A stretch of 64,000 nucleotides of DNA from Ectothiorhodospiraceae bacterium BW-2 (GCA_008375315.1 CP032507.1:3682071-3746070), one strand, 5' to 3'; shown: positions 25,285 through 33,199, counted from the stretch's first letter. The notes: generated from the sequence alone by a model not told the origin. Translations and numbers: made by a program.

Positions 25285-26585
25285 GCACTTTCGATCAAAT
25301 ATTGCCATCGGTTCGAGATGTGTTGAGTTCTTTCAATGGAGATTTGAAAAAACTGGGGCCGATAATCATCAACCGAGACCTGAATGGCCGTGTTCGTATG
25401 GTGCTTGAAGAAGTACAACACGGCAAAGCAAAAACCGCCGCTTTGATCAATGCTATCGTTCGGGCGCTGGTGGAACGACTCGGTGTACACGGTTTTCCCG
25501 TGGAACGCATGGTGCTTTTCGAATCCTCGCTGGAGGCCGTGAAGCGAGGGGCACCGTCTTTTCCATTAGAAGGTTTCGCCGATGTCACCGTTGTTGATCG
25601 TCTGGCCAGCGAGACCGATTGGGCCAAGATCACACCGATCTCTTCTGGTGCGCCGCGCATCGTGTTCTTTTCCATTAAGGGCGGAGTTGGTCGTTCCACT
25701 GCGTCAGCGGTCGCAGCGTGGTCGCTGGCTCAGTCTGGGAAGCGCGTCATGGTCATGGATCTCGACTTGGAATCGCCCGGCATCTCCAGTTCCCTGTTAC
25801 CCGATGAACGCCGCCCTACCTATGGCATCACAGACTGGCTGGTGGAAGACTTGGTGGAAAATGGGGCGATGGTGTTTGATAGCATGGTTGCTAGGAGTGA
25901 TCTCTCCTATGACGAGGAAATCTATATTGTGCCCGCTCATGGGCGTGATCCGGGCGAATATGTCGCCAAGCTTGGAAGGGTTTGGATGCCCAAAATTGAT
26001 GAGAAAGGATCACAGGAACCTTGGTTCAGACGCTTGAGCCGACTGTTGCTCGAATTGGAAACGCACTGGCAGCCAGATGTGATCCTTATCGATTCACGCG
26101 CCGGCATTGACGAAGTCGCTTCGGCCTGCATCACTGATCTGGGTGCTAAAGGAGTGCTCCTGTTTTCGATTGATGGTGAGCAGACATGGTCGGGTTACAG
26201 CATATTGTTTCGGCATTGGCGTCAGACCGGTGTTGTGCGTGAGATTCGCGAACGCTTGCAGTTGGTCGGCTCAATGATTCCAGAGGTAAACGGAGCAGAA
26301 TATTTCGATGGCTTGCGCGAGCAGTCGTGGACGGCCTTCGCCGAAGAACTTTATGACGAAGTTCCTGCTGGGGAGCTTGCAGATATCTATTTCAGTTTCG
26401 ACCAGACCGATGAAAACGCACCGCACTACCCTTGGCCGATTCGTTGGCATAGAGGGTTTGCGGCGATTCAATCCCTCCATTCCCGCTTTCGGCGTCTCGA
26501 TGAAGGTGAGTTGACGGCGATCTTCGGTCCTCTGATCACAGGAGTACATGCAATCGTCGGAGTCACGGGAGAACGTCATGAATGA
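25281..26585 (+). CDS. ParA/MinD-type ATPase with N-terminal unknown domain, second cassette gene
   Basis: 434 residues. Residues 1-120 form a domain I do not recognise. The SIMIBI ATPase domain follows: deviant Walker A FFSIKGGVGRST (133-140, signature Lys133, but Arg where the second Lys of KGGxGKST is usual), Walker A' Asp in VMVMDLDLESPG (160-162), and ILIDSRAG (269-275) as the Walker B-like segment. Such ATPases usually dimerise as molecular switches. Start overlaps the HEPN-like gene by 4 bases; its end overlaps the next gene by 8, so the three proteins are likely made in fixed ratio. It lies with no parB or parS-like partner, arguing against plasmid partition. Confidence 0.8.
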   Translation: MSTFDQILPSVRDVLSSFNGDLKKLGPIIINRDLNGRVRMVLEEVQHGKAKTAALINAIVRALVERLGVHGFPVERMVLFESSLEAVKRGAPSFPLEGFADVTVVDRLASETDWAKITPISSGAPRIVFFSIKGGVGRSTASAVAAWSLAQSGKRVMVMDLDLESPGISSSLLPDERRPTYGITDWLVEDLVENGAMVFDSMVARSDLSYDEEIYIVPAHGRDPGEYVAKLGRVWMPKIDEKGSQEPWFRRLSRLLLELETHWQPDVILIDSRAGIDEVASACITDLGAKGVLLFSIDGEQTWSGYSILFRHWRQTGVVREIRERLQLVGSMIPEVNGAEYFDGLREQSWTAFAEELYDEVPAGELADIYFSFDQTDENAPHYPWPIRWHRGFAAIQSLHSRFRRLDEGELTAIFGPLITGVHAIVGVTGERHE

Positions 26586-28026
26586 AGCCATAAAGATTCG
26601 GGAGGCTATCATCGCTGCCATTCCCTATGAAACATCCAACTATGGACAACCTCCGGAGCCGGAGCGAGTATATATGCCGCGTGCGCATGCAAAAGCACTG
26701 AACATCGAATCAAACTTGGTGGTTGGATCGCGGGGTGTGGGAAAATCGTTTTGGACGGCGGCCCTCAACGCACCGAGTTTGCGTTCGATGCTAGGATCTT
26801 CGGTTCGCGAGTTGGACAATACCCAGGTAAGCGTTGGTTTTTCGGTCAACGAAAACATCAAAGCCTATCCCAATAGGGAAGTTTTCTCCGCTCTTTTGGG
26901 CTCTGGCTATACGCCATACGAAATCTGGAAAGCTGTCGTACTGAGGTGGTTGGCACCAGTAGCTGAAGAAAAGGTTCTCGTGGACGATTGGCGTGCGACA
27001 GCGGCTTGGGTTCAAGCTAATCCCGAACCTTTAGCAATATGCATACAGAAAGCTAATGCCGCATTTCACAACAACGGTCGGAAAGGACTCATCATTTTCG
27101 ACGCACTTGATCGTTCGAGCAATGACTGGCGAACCATGGATGCAATTGTTCGAGATTTACTCCGGATCGTTTTGTGGTTGAAATCCTATCCCGCGATTAA
27201 TGGCAAGGTTTTCCTACGAGAAGATCAGTTCGTACGCACTGTCACGGACTTTCCCGATGCATCAAAACTCTTGGCCACCCAATCGGAACTTACTTGGCGG
27301 CCTCATGATTTGCACGGTCTGCTGTGGCAATTGCTATGCAATGCTCCTAGAGGACATGGCGAGACACTTCGTAACATCTATGGAAAAATTATCGGCAAGT
27401 GCCCAGAACAAAGAGAAGGACTCTGGTGGCTTGCAGATGAGGCGAAGCTTGATGGAGCGAAACAGAGGGCTTTGTTCGAAGAACTAGCTGGCCCTTGGAT
27501 GGGGAGAGATAGACGCCGTGGCGTACCCTATGTCTGGTCAGTAAGTCATCTAGCCGATGGCAGAGGGCAAACTTCACCTAGGTCATTCTTGGCTGCCATC
27601 CGAGCAGCCGGAGAGGACTCTTCCGAAAGGTATTTGAGCCATGAGTATGCCTTGCACTATGAAAGTATCAAGCGTGGTGTACAAAAGGCATCCGAAATTC
27701 GGATTGCGGAAATAGCGGAGGACTACCCATGGGTAAGAATTTTATTCAAACCTTTGGAAGGATTGACTGTGCCATGTGACTTCTCATTGATCGAAGAGCG
27801 ATGGAAGCAGCAATTACCAGGCGATTTGTCAACGCTCACGCAAAACAGGCTTCCACCTCAACATTTGGAAGGTGGATGGCCGGGCATCCTTGAAGACCTT
27901 GTTCGTTTGGGTATTTTTGAAAAGATGAGGGACGGTCGATTCAATATGCCCGATCTTTACCGTGTTGGTTTTGGATTAGGACGGAAGGGTGGTGTTAAGC
28001 CGATGAGGCAAGTGACTACTGTCTAG
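26578..28026 (+). CDS. P-loop ATPase with winged-helix-like C-terminus, third cassette gene
   Basis: 482 residues from the ATG at 26578, within ATGAATGA overlapping the ParA-like stop. Walker A VVGSRGVGKS ends at residue 57; Walker B is LIIFDALDR (171-179); a sensor-like strand VFLREDQF follows near 211-218. This order resembles STAND/KAP-like and Sll1717-type P-loop ATPases. The C-terminus (LVRLGIFEKMRDGRFNMPDL) looks like a winged helix. The stop codon TAG at 28024 lies inside the flanking rlmD-derived repeat, so the last residues were set by the recombination that placed the island; only a few native residues may be lost. Probably the sensor or regulator of the cassette; inferred. Confidence 0.78.
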   Translation: MNEAIKIREAIIAAIPYETSNYGQPPEPERVYMPRAHAKALNIESNLVVGSRGVGKSFWTAALNAPSLRSMLGSSVRELDNTQVSVGFSVNENIKAYPNREVFSALLGSGYTPYEIWKAVVLRWLAPVAEEKVLVDDWRATAAWVQANPEPLAICIQKANAAFHNNGRKGLIIFDALDRSSNDWRTMDAIVRDLLRIVLWLKSYPAINGKVFLREDQFVRTVTDFPDASKLLATQSELTWRPHDLHGLLWQLLCNAPRGHGETLRNIYGKIIGKCPEQREGLWWLADEAKLDGAKQRALFEELAGPWMGRDRRRGVPYVWSVSHLADGRGQTSPRSFLAAIRAAGEDSSERYLSHEYALHYESIKRGVQKASEIRIAEIAEDYPWVRILFKPLEGLTVPCDFSLIEERWKQQLPGDLSTLTQNRLPPQHLEGGWPGILEDLVRLGIFEKMRDGRFNMPDLYRVGFGLGRKGGVKPMRQVTTV

Positions 28027-28103
28027 CCCATTTTCGTGCCATTAGCTCGAAAAGAGACCCGTCGAGAGGTAGCGATCGCCTCGATCACAGACGATAGAGA
28101 CTA
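28019..28103. repeat. Right copy of cysM-3'/rlmD-5' duplication
   Basis: Matches 24296-24380 with about four mismatches. It contains the natural end of cysM and a 24-base fragment of the rlmD start (MARKWAR on the minus strand), which then runs into the island. This shows that intact cysM was once followed directly by rlmD. Confidence 0.92.
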
Positions 28104-28941
28104 TCACACTCTCAGGCTCCGCCTCTCGTGCAATCTGTAGCGCCGCAGCTAGCGCCCCACCGGAAGAGATACCACAAAAGATACCCTCCTCTGTCGCCAG
28201 ACGGAGAGTTAGCGTCTCCGCCGCCTGTTGCGATACATCTACGATTTTATCGACTCTTGAGGCCTCAAAGATCGATGGCAAATAGGCCGGCGGCCAGCGA
28301 CGAATACCGGGAATCGACGCCCCCTCCTGCGGCTGCACGCCGATAATCTCAATCGCGCTATTTTGCTCCTTTAGATAGCGTGAGGTACCCATAATCGTGC
28401 CGGTGGTTCCCATCGCGCTGACAAAGTGGGTCACGCGACCGGCGCTATCGCGCCAAATTTCGGGGCCAGTGGTCTCATAATGGGCTTGGGGGTTATCAAA
28501 ATTACCGAACTGATCTAGCACCTTACCCCGCCCCTCATCCTCTAGCTGCTGCGCTAAATCTCGTGCCCCCTCCATACTCGCCTCCTGCGAGACCAATACC
28601 AGCTCGGCACCGTATGCCTTCATTGAAGCACGACGCTCAAGGCTCATATTCTCCGGCATCACCAATACCATCTTATACCCCTTAATCGCCGCCGCCATCG
28701 CTAGCGCAATCCCGGTATTACCAGAGGTCGCTTCGATTAAGGTATCACCGGGCTGAATCTCCCCCCGCGCCTCGGCGCGGTTAATCATACTCAGCGCGGG
28801 CCTATCTTTGACTGAACCTGCCGGATTATTCCCTTCCAGCTTCAGCAGTACCGTAGCGGGCAGATCGTTCGCCAGCCGTTGCAGCCTAACCAGCGGGGTG
28901 TTGCCGATAAAGCGCTCAATAGTGGGTAAATTAGGCACCAT
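28042..28941 (-). CDS. cysM: Cysteine synthase B (CysM)
   Basis: PLP enzyme making cysteine (or S-sulfocysteine) from O-acetylserine. 299 residues, the length of CysM. Motifs: FIGNTPLVRL at the N-terminus, PLP Lys in NPAGSVKDRPA (near residue 43), EATSGNTGIALAMAAAIKGY, AMGTTGTIMGTSRYLKE for phosphate binding, and GISSGGALAAAL near the C-terminus. PEGASIPGIRRWP is typical of CysM rather than CysK. It starts 5 bases after slyD ends, so the two are cotranscribed. Its former downstream partner rlmD is now separated by the island. Confidence 0.93.
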   Translation of the reverse strand: MVPNLPTIERFIGNTPLVRLQRLANDLPATVLLKLEGNNPAGSVKDRPALSMINRAEARGEIQPGDTLIEATSGNTGIALAMAAAIKGYKMVLVMPENMSLERRASMKAYGAELVLVSQEASMEGARDLAQQLEDEGRGKVLDQFGNFDNPQAHYETTGPEIWRDSAGRVTHFVSAMGTTGTIMGTSRYLKEQNSAIEIIGVQPQEGASIPGIRRWPPAYLPSIFEASRVDKIVDVSQQAAETLTLRLATEEGIFCGISSGGALAAALQIAREAEPESVIVSIVCDRGDRYLSTGLFSS

Positions 28942-28946
28942 CGCGG

Positions 28947-29408
28947 TTAGTGAACATGACCATGGTCGAGCTCTTCTGCGGTAGCATCACGCACATCAAT
29001 AATCGCGACATCGAAATTGAGCCGCACACCGGCGAGAGGGTGGTTACCATCGATGACCACTTCATCATCGTTAGCTGAGACAACGGTAATCACAATTGTC
29101 CGGCCATCACCCGACTGAGCATGAAACTGCATGCCGGGCTCGATCGACTCCTCCTCTTCAAACATGGTGCGTTTAACCGTCTCCACCATCGACTCATTGC
29201 GTTCACCATAAGCCAACTCCGGCTCGATAGCCACGCTAAAGTTCTCCCCCTGACTACGCCCCTCCAGCGCCTGCTCCAGCCCCGGCACGATATTGCCCGC
29301 ACCGTGGAGATAGGCAAACTCCCCCTCTGTCGAGCGATCAATAATCTCGCCGCTATCATCGGTGAGGGTGTAGTTGAAGGTAACAACTTTATTGGCACAA
29401 ATAGACAT
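28947..29408 (-). CDS. slyD: FKBP-type peptidyl-prolyl isomerase, SlyD-like
   Basis: 153 residues. The FKBP domain with inserted flap is visible: VTFNYTLTDDSGEIIDRS, FAYLHGAGNIVPGLEQAL, and DGNHPLAGVRLNFDVAI, as in SlyD and FkpB-type chaperone-isomerases. The C-terminus carries only a short His tail (DHGHVH), much less than the metal-binding tail of E. coli SlyD, so nickel handling is doubtful. The ATG at 29408 follows GGAG. Its leader and first codons are duplicated at 24407-24533. It heads the slyD-cysM pair. Confidence 0.9.
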   Translation of the reverse strand: MSICANKVVTFNYTLTDDSGEIIDRSTEGEFAYLHGAGNIVPGLEQALEGRSQGENFSVAIEPELAYGERNESMVETVKRTMFEEEESIEPGMQFHAQSGDGRTIVITVVSANDDEVVIDGNHPLAGVRLNFDVAIIDVRDATAEELDHGHVH

Positions 29409-29508
29409 AAGTTCTCCAGTTCAGCTTGATTCAAAATTACCGCGCCACTTTAACACCGCTCATCCTCTGACGGCAATGGTGAACCCACATTCTGCCTACT
29501 CATCTAGG
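29382..29508. repeat. Right copy of the slyD promoter/5' region
   Basis: Matches 24407-24533 base for base apart from about 11 differences. The shared sequence ends exactly at CATCTAGG; beyond it this copy runs into a truncated GGDEF gene and the other runs into the island, so this point is a recombination joint. Confidence 0.9.
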
Positions 29509-29732
29509 CTTTTGAAGTGATCGACATCAATGAGCAATAGACAGATCGGCTGCTCCTGAGCCAATAGGCGTAATAGCGCGTTAGCATTATCGATAAGCGA
29601 CATCTCACCGACTGAAAAATATTGCGGCAGTTCGCGGATCTCCGGAGAATCGACCGAATCGAAGCGTACTTGATCGCTAAAGCTTGTAGGGGGCTTGGTA
29701 AAAGCGATTTTAGGGGCTGCTTTGCGACTCAT
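29496..29732 (-). pseudogene. Truncated GGDEF-type protein fragment
   Basis: 78 residues. The last part (LRLLAQEQPICLLLIDVDHFKS) matches the start of a GGDEF domain, where the metal-binding Asp lies in a strand ending IDxDxFK. The reading frame then ends within three codons, exactly at the recombination joint near 29508, so the active-site GGDEF loop is gone. The upstream 50 residues carry no recognisable domain. It is a non-functional remnant whose cutting coincides with the slyD-region duplication. Confidence 0.72.
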
Positions 29733-29804
29733 TTGACCTCCCGAGCAACAGAAGATCGAATTTTGCTGGCCCCAGAAACGAGTAACCCCTCACAGGGCGC
29801 TGAT

Positions 29805-29938
29805 CTAACGGGTAGCGGGAGGGGTGTTGTTGCAATGATCATAGTTGAGGAAGTTGATCACCACAACATCAAATTGCTGCCCATAGCGATGACAACGGCC
29901 AATGCGTTGCTCTACCCGTTGTGGGTTCCATGGTGACA
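29805..29938 (-). pseudogene. SNF2-type helicase fragment (motif VI region)
   Basis: The minus-strand frame reads [19 protein letters not shown] followed by FDVVVINFLN, the motif VI region of SNF2-family helicases with its QRxGRxxRxGQ arginine fingers. It stops at 29805 shortly after and upstream it joins IS91-type sequence near 29938. No other helicase part is in the window. It may have belonged to the same restriction-like locus as the DUF4391-like and Mod fragments at 32-33 kb. Confidence 0.75.
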
Positions 29939-30357
29939 CCTGGGCGGCGGAACCAGGGCGGCGATGCGCCCGATCAGTTCGAGCGGCGAGAGGATGATCT
30001 GGATTTGCCCGTCCGGGCCGGGCTTGGGCAGGTGGTAGATCAACCGCTGGGCATCGATCTCCTCCAGTCGGTCGGCGGCAAATGGCGGGCGGGCGCAGTA
30101 GCGCAGCAGACGCTCCAGGCCTCGCCGGTCGTGTGCCTCGATCCGCACGCTGGCGTCGAGGGAGAACCCGCCGCCGTGATCCCACTGCTCCATCTCCTAG
30201 CGATCTGCCTTTTCCAGCAATCCCCGCCGCACGAACGCCCGCAAGATGCGGCGGCGGATTTGGGTCTGCACCGCCTCGGCGTCGTCCGCATCGAGTTCCT
30301 CCACTTCGATGAAGTGTGCGCCCTGCTCCGGGTCGGGTTCGAAAATGCCGTCGATGA
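29939..30357 (-). pseudogene. IS91-family transposase fragment A
   Basis: Minus-strand translation gives the middle of an IS91-type (HUH, Y2) transposase: IDGIFEPDPEQGAHF, RRRILRAFVRRGLLEKADR, then an in-frame TAG at 30195-30197 where fragment B has CAG, then [31 protein letters not shown] and [17 protein letters not shown]. Both ends are cut: SNF2 sequence follows on one side and a YD-repeat fragment on the other. It shares about 190 bases with fragment B at 31.8-32.0 kb at near identity. Confidence 0.82.
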
Positions 30358-30364
30358 CCAATAG

Positions 30365-30517
30365 GACGCCAACGGTAACCGCATTGCTGTTATTGACGCC
30401 CTGGGCCGCAAAACCGGCCAAAGCGACGAAAGCGGTCGTACCACCCACTACGAATACGATCCCAAGGCGCGCCTCCACCTCAACCGCCGCATCAATGCCG
30501 ATGGCGGCATTGCCTAG
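30365..30517 (+). pseudogene. YD-repeat (RHS-like) protein fragment
   Basis: A 50-codon open frame reads DANGNRIAVIDALGRKTGQS, then DESGRTTHYEYDPKARL, two successive YD repeats of the RHS/wall-associated type, ending at TAG 30515-30517. It abuts IS91 fragment A. There is no start codon and no toxin tip. It suggests that an RHS-type polymorphic toxin gene was once nearby or was carried in with the IS91 element. Confidence 0.65.
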
Positions 30518-30636
30518 CTAAATGCGTGATGTCAAGACTTGACCCCATGGTGCCCGGTATTGCATAAGCCACGACAAGCATGGTTATCGCCAGTTAGGTT
30601 CGTTTCTTTGCTTAACGGGTATCGTAGTGGCAGTGT

Positions 30637-30957
30637 CTAAGAGCAGCTATCAATTCTTTCCAGCGTGTCCGGATATTGATCAACTAAACGAATCAAAACA
30701 GCAGCTTGAGCATTGGGTTTCGTCCGGCCTTGCTCCCAGTTTTCCAGCGTGCGTTTGTTAATTTTAAGATAGTGGGCAAATATAGCCTGTGATAGGTGCA
30801 GCTTCTTTCGTACCCGGATTAACTCATCTGCCCCTAGCTCTAAAGACTTATCCATTGATGTCTCTACCGCATGGGTTCTGAGTGTCGTCTTGCCATCCCT
30901 TGCTTGTTTGAGTGCATCAAACCCTTCTACTAGCTCGTCGAATAAATTTCTACTCAT
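30637..30957 (-). CDS. HTH antitoxin of a type II toxin-antitoxin pair
   Basis: 106 residues. The C-terminal half is an XRE-type helix-turn-helix: LIRVRKKLHLSQAIFAHYLK followed by NKRTLENWEQGRTKPNAQA, as in NadS/HigA-like antitoxins that follow RelE-type toxins. Its ATG overlaps the toxin stop (ATGA). It should neutralise the toxin and bind the palindrome at 31301-31327 to repress the operon. The N-terminal 40 residues are probably the toxin-binding part. Confidence 0.85.
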   Translation of the reverse strand: MSRNLFDELVEGFDALKQARDGKTTLRTHAVETSMDKSLELGADELIRVRKKLHLSQAIFAHYLKINKRTLENWEQGRTKPNAQAAVLIRLVDQYPDTLERIDSCS

Positions 30958-31295
30958 ACCTGTCGCGCCTTGCGTTCTGCCCTTAAAAGCCCGGATAACA
31001 ACTCCCTTTCTTTCGCAGAAAGATCGGAAACTTCCCCTTTAGTATAGAGGGTGAAAAGCCAAAACTGTTTTCCTTCAGTCCACCAGTAGTAAATGATACG
31101 GATCCCACCGCGCTTTCCTTTCCCGCGTTCCACATCGCCAAATCGGGCTTTGCGTAATCCTCCTGTTCCCTGAATAACATCACCAGCTACAGGATTATGA
31201 AGTAACTCCAGCTGTAACCGCCTAAAAGCTTCATCAGTCATGTAGCGTTGTCTGTAGCGTTCGAATGGGGGGAGTTCAACAAAAATAGCGTCCAT
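30954..31295 (-). CDS. RelE/HigB-type toxin
   Basis: 113 residues, basic. The segment RFGDVERGKGKRGGIRIIYY and the following KQFWLFTLYTKGEVSDLSAKE match RelE-superfamily toxins of the kind encoded before an HTH antitoxin; such toxins cleave mRNA on the ribosome or inhibit translation. Toxin-first order and the 4-base overlap with the antitoxin support a functional pair. The ATG at 31295 lies only five bases from the operator palindrome, so the leader is very short. Both genes look intact in spite of the ruins around them. Confidence 0.85.
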   Translation of the reverse strand: MDAIFVELPPFERYRQRYMTDEAFRRLQLELLHNPVAGDVIQGTGGLRKARFGDVERGKGKRGGIRIIYYWWTEGKQFWLFTLYTKGEVSDLSAKERELLSGLLRAERKARQV

Positions 31296-31300
31296 AGCCC

Positions 31301-31327
31301 AAAATATACGCTATTAGCGTATATTTT
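31301..31327. promoter_or_regulatory. Palindromic operator of the toxin-antitoxin operon
   Basis: Perfect 11-base inverted repeat (half site AAAATATACGC) with a 5-base centre TATTA, just upstream of the toxin ATG. A further partial half site, GCGTATAT, begins near 31350. Position and symmetry fit autorepression by the HTH antitoxin. Confidence 0.8.
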
Positions 31328-31499
31328 TCCATTAAAGAGAGAATAAAGGCGTATATCATTAACTAATATCCCCTCATTGAGGCCACCAACACCTCCTGGT
31401 TCTCCCGCTCCCGGCATGCCCACTGCCTTTCTACTGCCGGTTTTGACGGATAGGAAATCCAACCGCCTACGCCAAAGTATCCCCCAGCTCCAGAGTGCC

Positions 31500-32036
31500 G
31501 TCAAGATTCGGTCAGAGCCCCTTCGGACCACCGGAAGGCGACGATGAAACAGAAATTGGCCTGTCGGGAGGTGTTTGAGGCAGTTGTCGCGGCAGGGAGA
31601 GAGACGGAAAGAAGCGGGTTTCGCGCGAGCAGCAACGGTCGGTCCGGCAGCCCCTCGGCGGGCTGCTACCAAGTCAGGCTCCGCCGCCACGGGCTGAGGC
31701 GCGAGGGCGGTGACCGCCGGCCGCAGGGGTGAGTTGGGGGCGAGCACGCCGTAGTAGCGATGCCGGTGACGCTCCAGGCCTCGCCGGTCGTGTGCCGCGA
31801 TCCGCACGCTGGCGTCGAGGGAGAACCCGCCGCCGTGGTCCCACTGCTCCATCTCCTGGCGATCTGCCTTTTCCAGCAATCCCCGCCGCACGAACGCCCG
31901 CAAGATGCGGCGGCGGATTTGGGTCTGCACCGCCTCGGCGTCGTCCGCATCGAGTTCCTCCACTTCGATGAAGTGTGCGCCCTGCTCCAGGTCGGGTTCG
32001 AAAATGCCGTCGATGAAGACGACATGGAAATGCGTG
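31500..32036 (-). pseudogene. IS91-family transposase fragment B
   Basis: Minus strand: THFHVVFIDGIFEP and the same LRAFVRRGLLEKADRQEMEQ block as fragment A, then GLERHRHRYYGVLAPNSPLR, where about 60 residues present in fragment A (including [13 protein letters not shown]) are missing. Beyond about 31690 similarity fades, and the rest down to 31500 may be the element's 3' end. The upstream edge near 32036 is fused to unrelated sequence. Fragments A and B therefore keep different halves of what was probably one element type. Confidence 0.78.
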
Positions 32037-32084
32037 TGTTCCCAGCAGAATATAGCTGGCCAGTGTCTTTTAAATCTTGTGCGC

Positions 32085-32288
32085 ATGACAACCATTAACG
32101 AACTGGATCAACGCAGTAAAAAACAGCAGACACTACGCAACCAACTGAAGCGTGAAAAGCAGATGAGTCGCCAAATCACACTCAATGGCGAACTGCGGCA
32201 ACTCAATCAGACGATGACAACGCTCGTAAAAGCATTGTCTTGTCAATCTGTAATCGAGCGATTACAATCAAACCATGTACACCATTAA
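32085..32288 (+). pseudogene. DUF4391-like C-terminal fragment
   Basis: 68 codons from an ATG at 32085, coiled-coil: KKQQTLRNQLKREKQMSRQI and then TLNGELRQLNQTMTTL. The pattern EKQxxRxxxLNxELRxL resembles the C-terminus of DUF4391 proteins that stand beside SNF2 helicases and Mod-type methyltransferases. Everything N-terminal is lost at the IS91 junction. Its end overlaps the following toxin gene by 14 bases. Assignment by memory of the family pattern only. Confidence 0.5.
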
Positions 32289-32571
32289 ACAGACTCCGGA
32301 ATTTATCCGCTGGTTTACCACCATTAAAGACGGCATGACACGCAGAAGATTAGCCACCCGACTGCGTAAAGCCTCTTTGGGAAATTTGGGTGATACCAAA
32401 CCGTTAGGTGAGGGACTTTTTGAGATGCGCGAATTTTTTGGCCCTGGCTGGCGGCTCTACTACACCATACGAAATGGTGTCATGGTGATTATGATAGGCG
32501 GCGGCGATAAATCGAGCCAAATTTCCGATATTGCCAAAGCTAAAGCATTACTGCGTCAACTTGAGGATTAG
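32275..32571 (+). CDS. higB: RelE/HigB-type toxin (addiction module killer protein)
   Basis: 98 residues, basic. Motifs FIRWFTTIKD, RLRKASLGNLGDTKPLGEGL, MREFFGPGWRLYYTIRNG and MIGGGDKSSQ are those of the phage-derived Gp49-like/HigB toxin family, which cut mRNA on ribosomes. Three bases separate it from its antitoxin. It appears intact. It is set between remnants of a restriction-like locus (DUF4391-like, Mod), a place where such pairs are often found. Confidence 0.88.
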   Translation: MYTIKQTPEFIRWFTTIKDGMTRRRLATRLRKASLGNLGDTKPLGEGLFEMREFFGPGWRLYYTIRNGVMVIMIGGGDKSSQISDIAKAKALLRQLED

Positions 32572-32574
32572 ACG

Positions 32575-32886
32575 ATGAAAATAGCCGATTTACCTGAGTT
32601 TGATATGACCGAACATCTGGAAGATGAGCAGGCGATTGCCGAATATCTGACCATCGTGCTGGAAGAGGATGATCCTGCACTCTTAGCCGCCGCCATTGGC
32701 GACATTGCGCGTGCACGGGGGATGAGCGACATTGCCAGCCGTAGCGGCATCACCCGTGAAGCACTCTATAAAGCCCTGCGCCCAAACGCCAAACCACGAT
32801 TTGAGACGATTAACCGTGTCTGTCACGCATTAGGCGTTAAGTTGGTGGCGCAAGCGAATAAACCACAAACGCTCGATAGTATTTAG
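32575..32886 (+). CDS. higA: HigA-type antitoxin with HTH
   Basis: 103 residues. N-terminal DMTEHLEDEQAIAEYLTIVL and C-terminal HTH GDIARARGMSDIASRSGIT plus REALYKALRPNAKPRFET are those of the addiction module antidote family that follows the HigB toxin above. It should bind and neutralise HigB and repress the operon. The last codon is followed within nine bases by the Mod fragment start, consistent with an older operon. Confidence 0.9.
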   Translation: MKIADLPEFDMTEHLEDEQAIAEYLTIVLEEDDPALLAAAIGDIARARGMSDIASRSGITREALYKALRPNAKPRFETINRVCHALGVKLVAQANKPQTLDSI

Positions 32887-32894
32887 GAACCCCA

Positions 32895-33153
<259 letters not shown>

Positions 33154-33199
33154 TAAGCTTAAGTGACGAAACAACAAGCGAACACCGGAGCCCCAGCCC

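Larger units (their letters stand above)
24534..28018 (+). other. 3.5 kb island with candidate three-gene defence system
   Basis: Bounded on the left by the slyD-upstream repeat (24407-24533) and on the right by the rlmD/cysM repeat (28019-28103). Contains a cytosine methyltransferase 5' fragment and three overlapping plus-strand genes, against the strand of the surrounding operon. No integrase, transposase or tRNA is inside. Codon use and wording of the DNA (few of the TAG-rich leucine codons common in neighbours) differ from the flanking genes. Confidence 0.8.

Noticed and set aside
25281-26585. Plasmid partition protein ParA
   Set aside because: No ParB gene or parS-like repeats nearby, and the gene is locked into a three-gene overlapping cassette with a large unrelated N-terminal domain.
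24534-28018. Integrative element with an integrase-made attachment site
   Set aside because: No integrase, recombinase or tRNA is present; the flanking repeats are pieces of rlmD, cysM and slyD explained by a tandem duplication.
29805-30185. A single 126-residue minus-strand gene
   Set aside because: It reads an out-of-frame part of the IS91 fragment and then the SNF2 fragment; two unrelated remnants are joined, so it is not one gene.
31238-32095. A 285-residue protein covering IS91 fragment B and part of the toxin region
   Set aside because: Chimeric frame: transposase pieces, non-coding sequence and antisense of the TA promoter; no conserved whole.
31905-32288. A 127-residue plus-strand protein
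   Set aside because: Its first half is antisense to IS91 fragment B; only the last part from 32085 looks like a real coding remnant.
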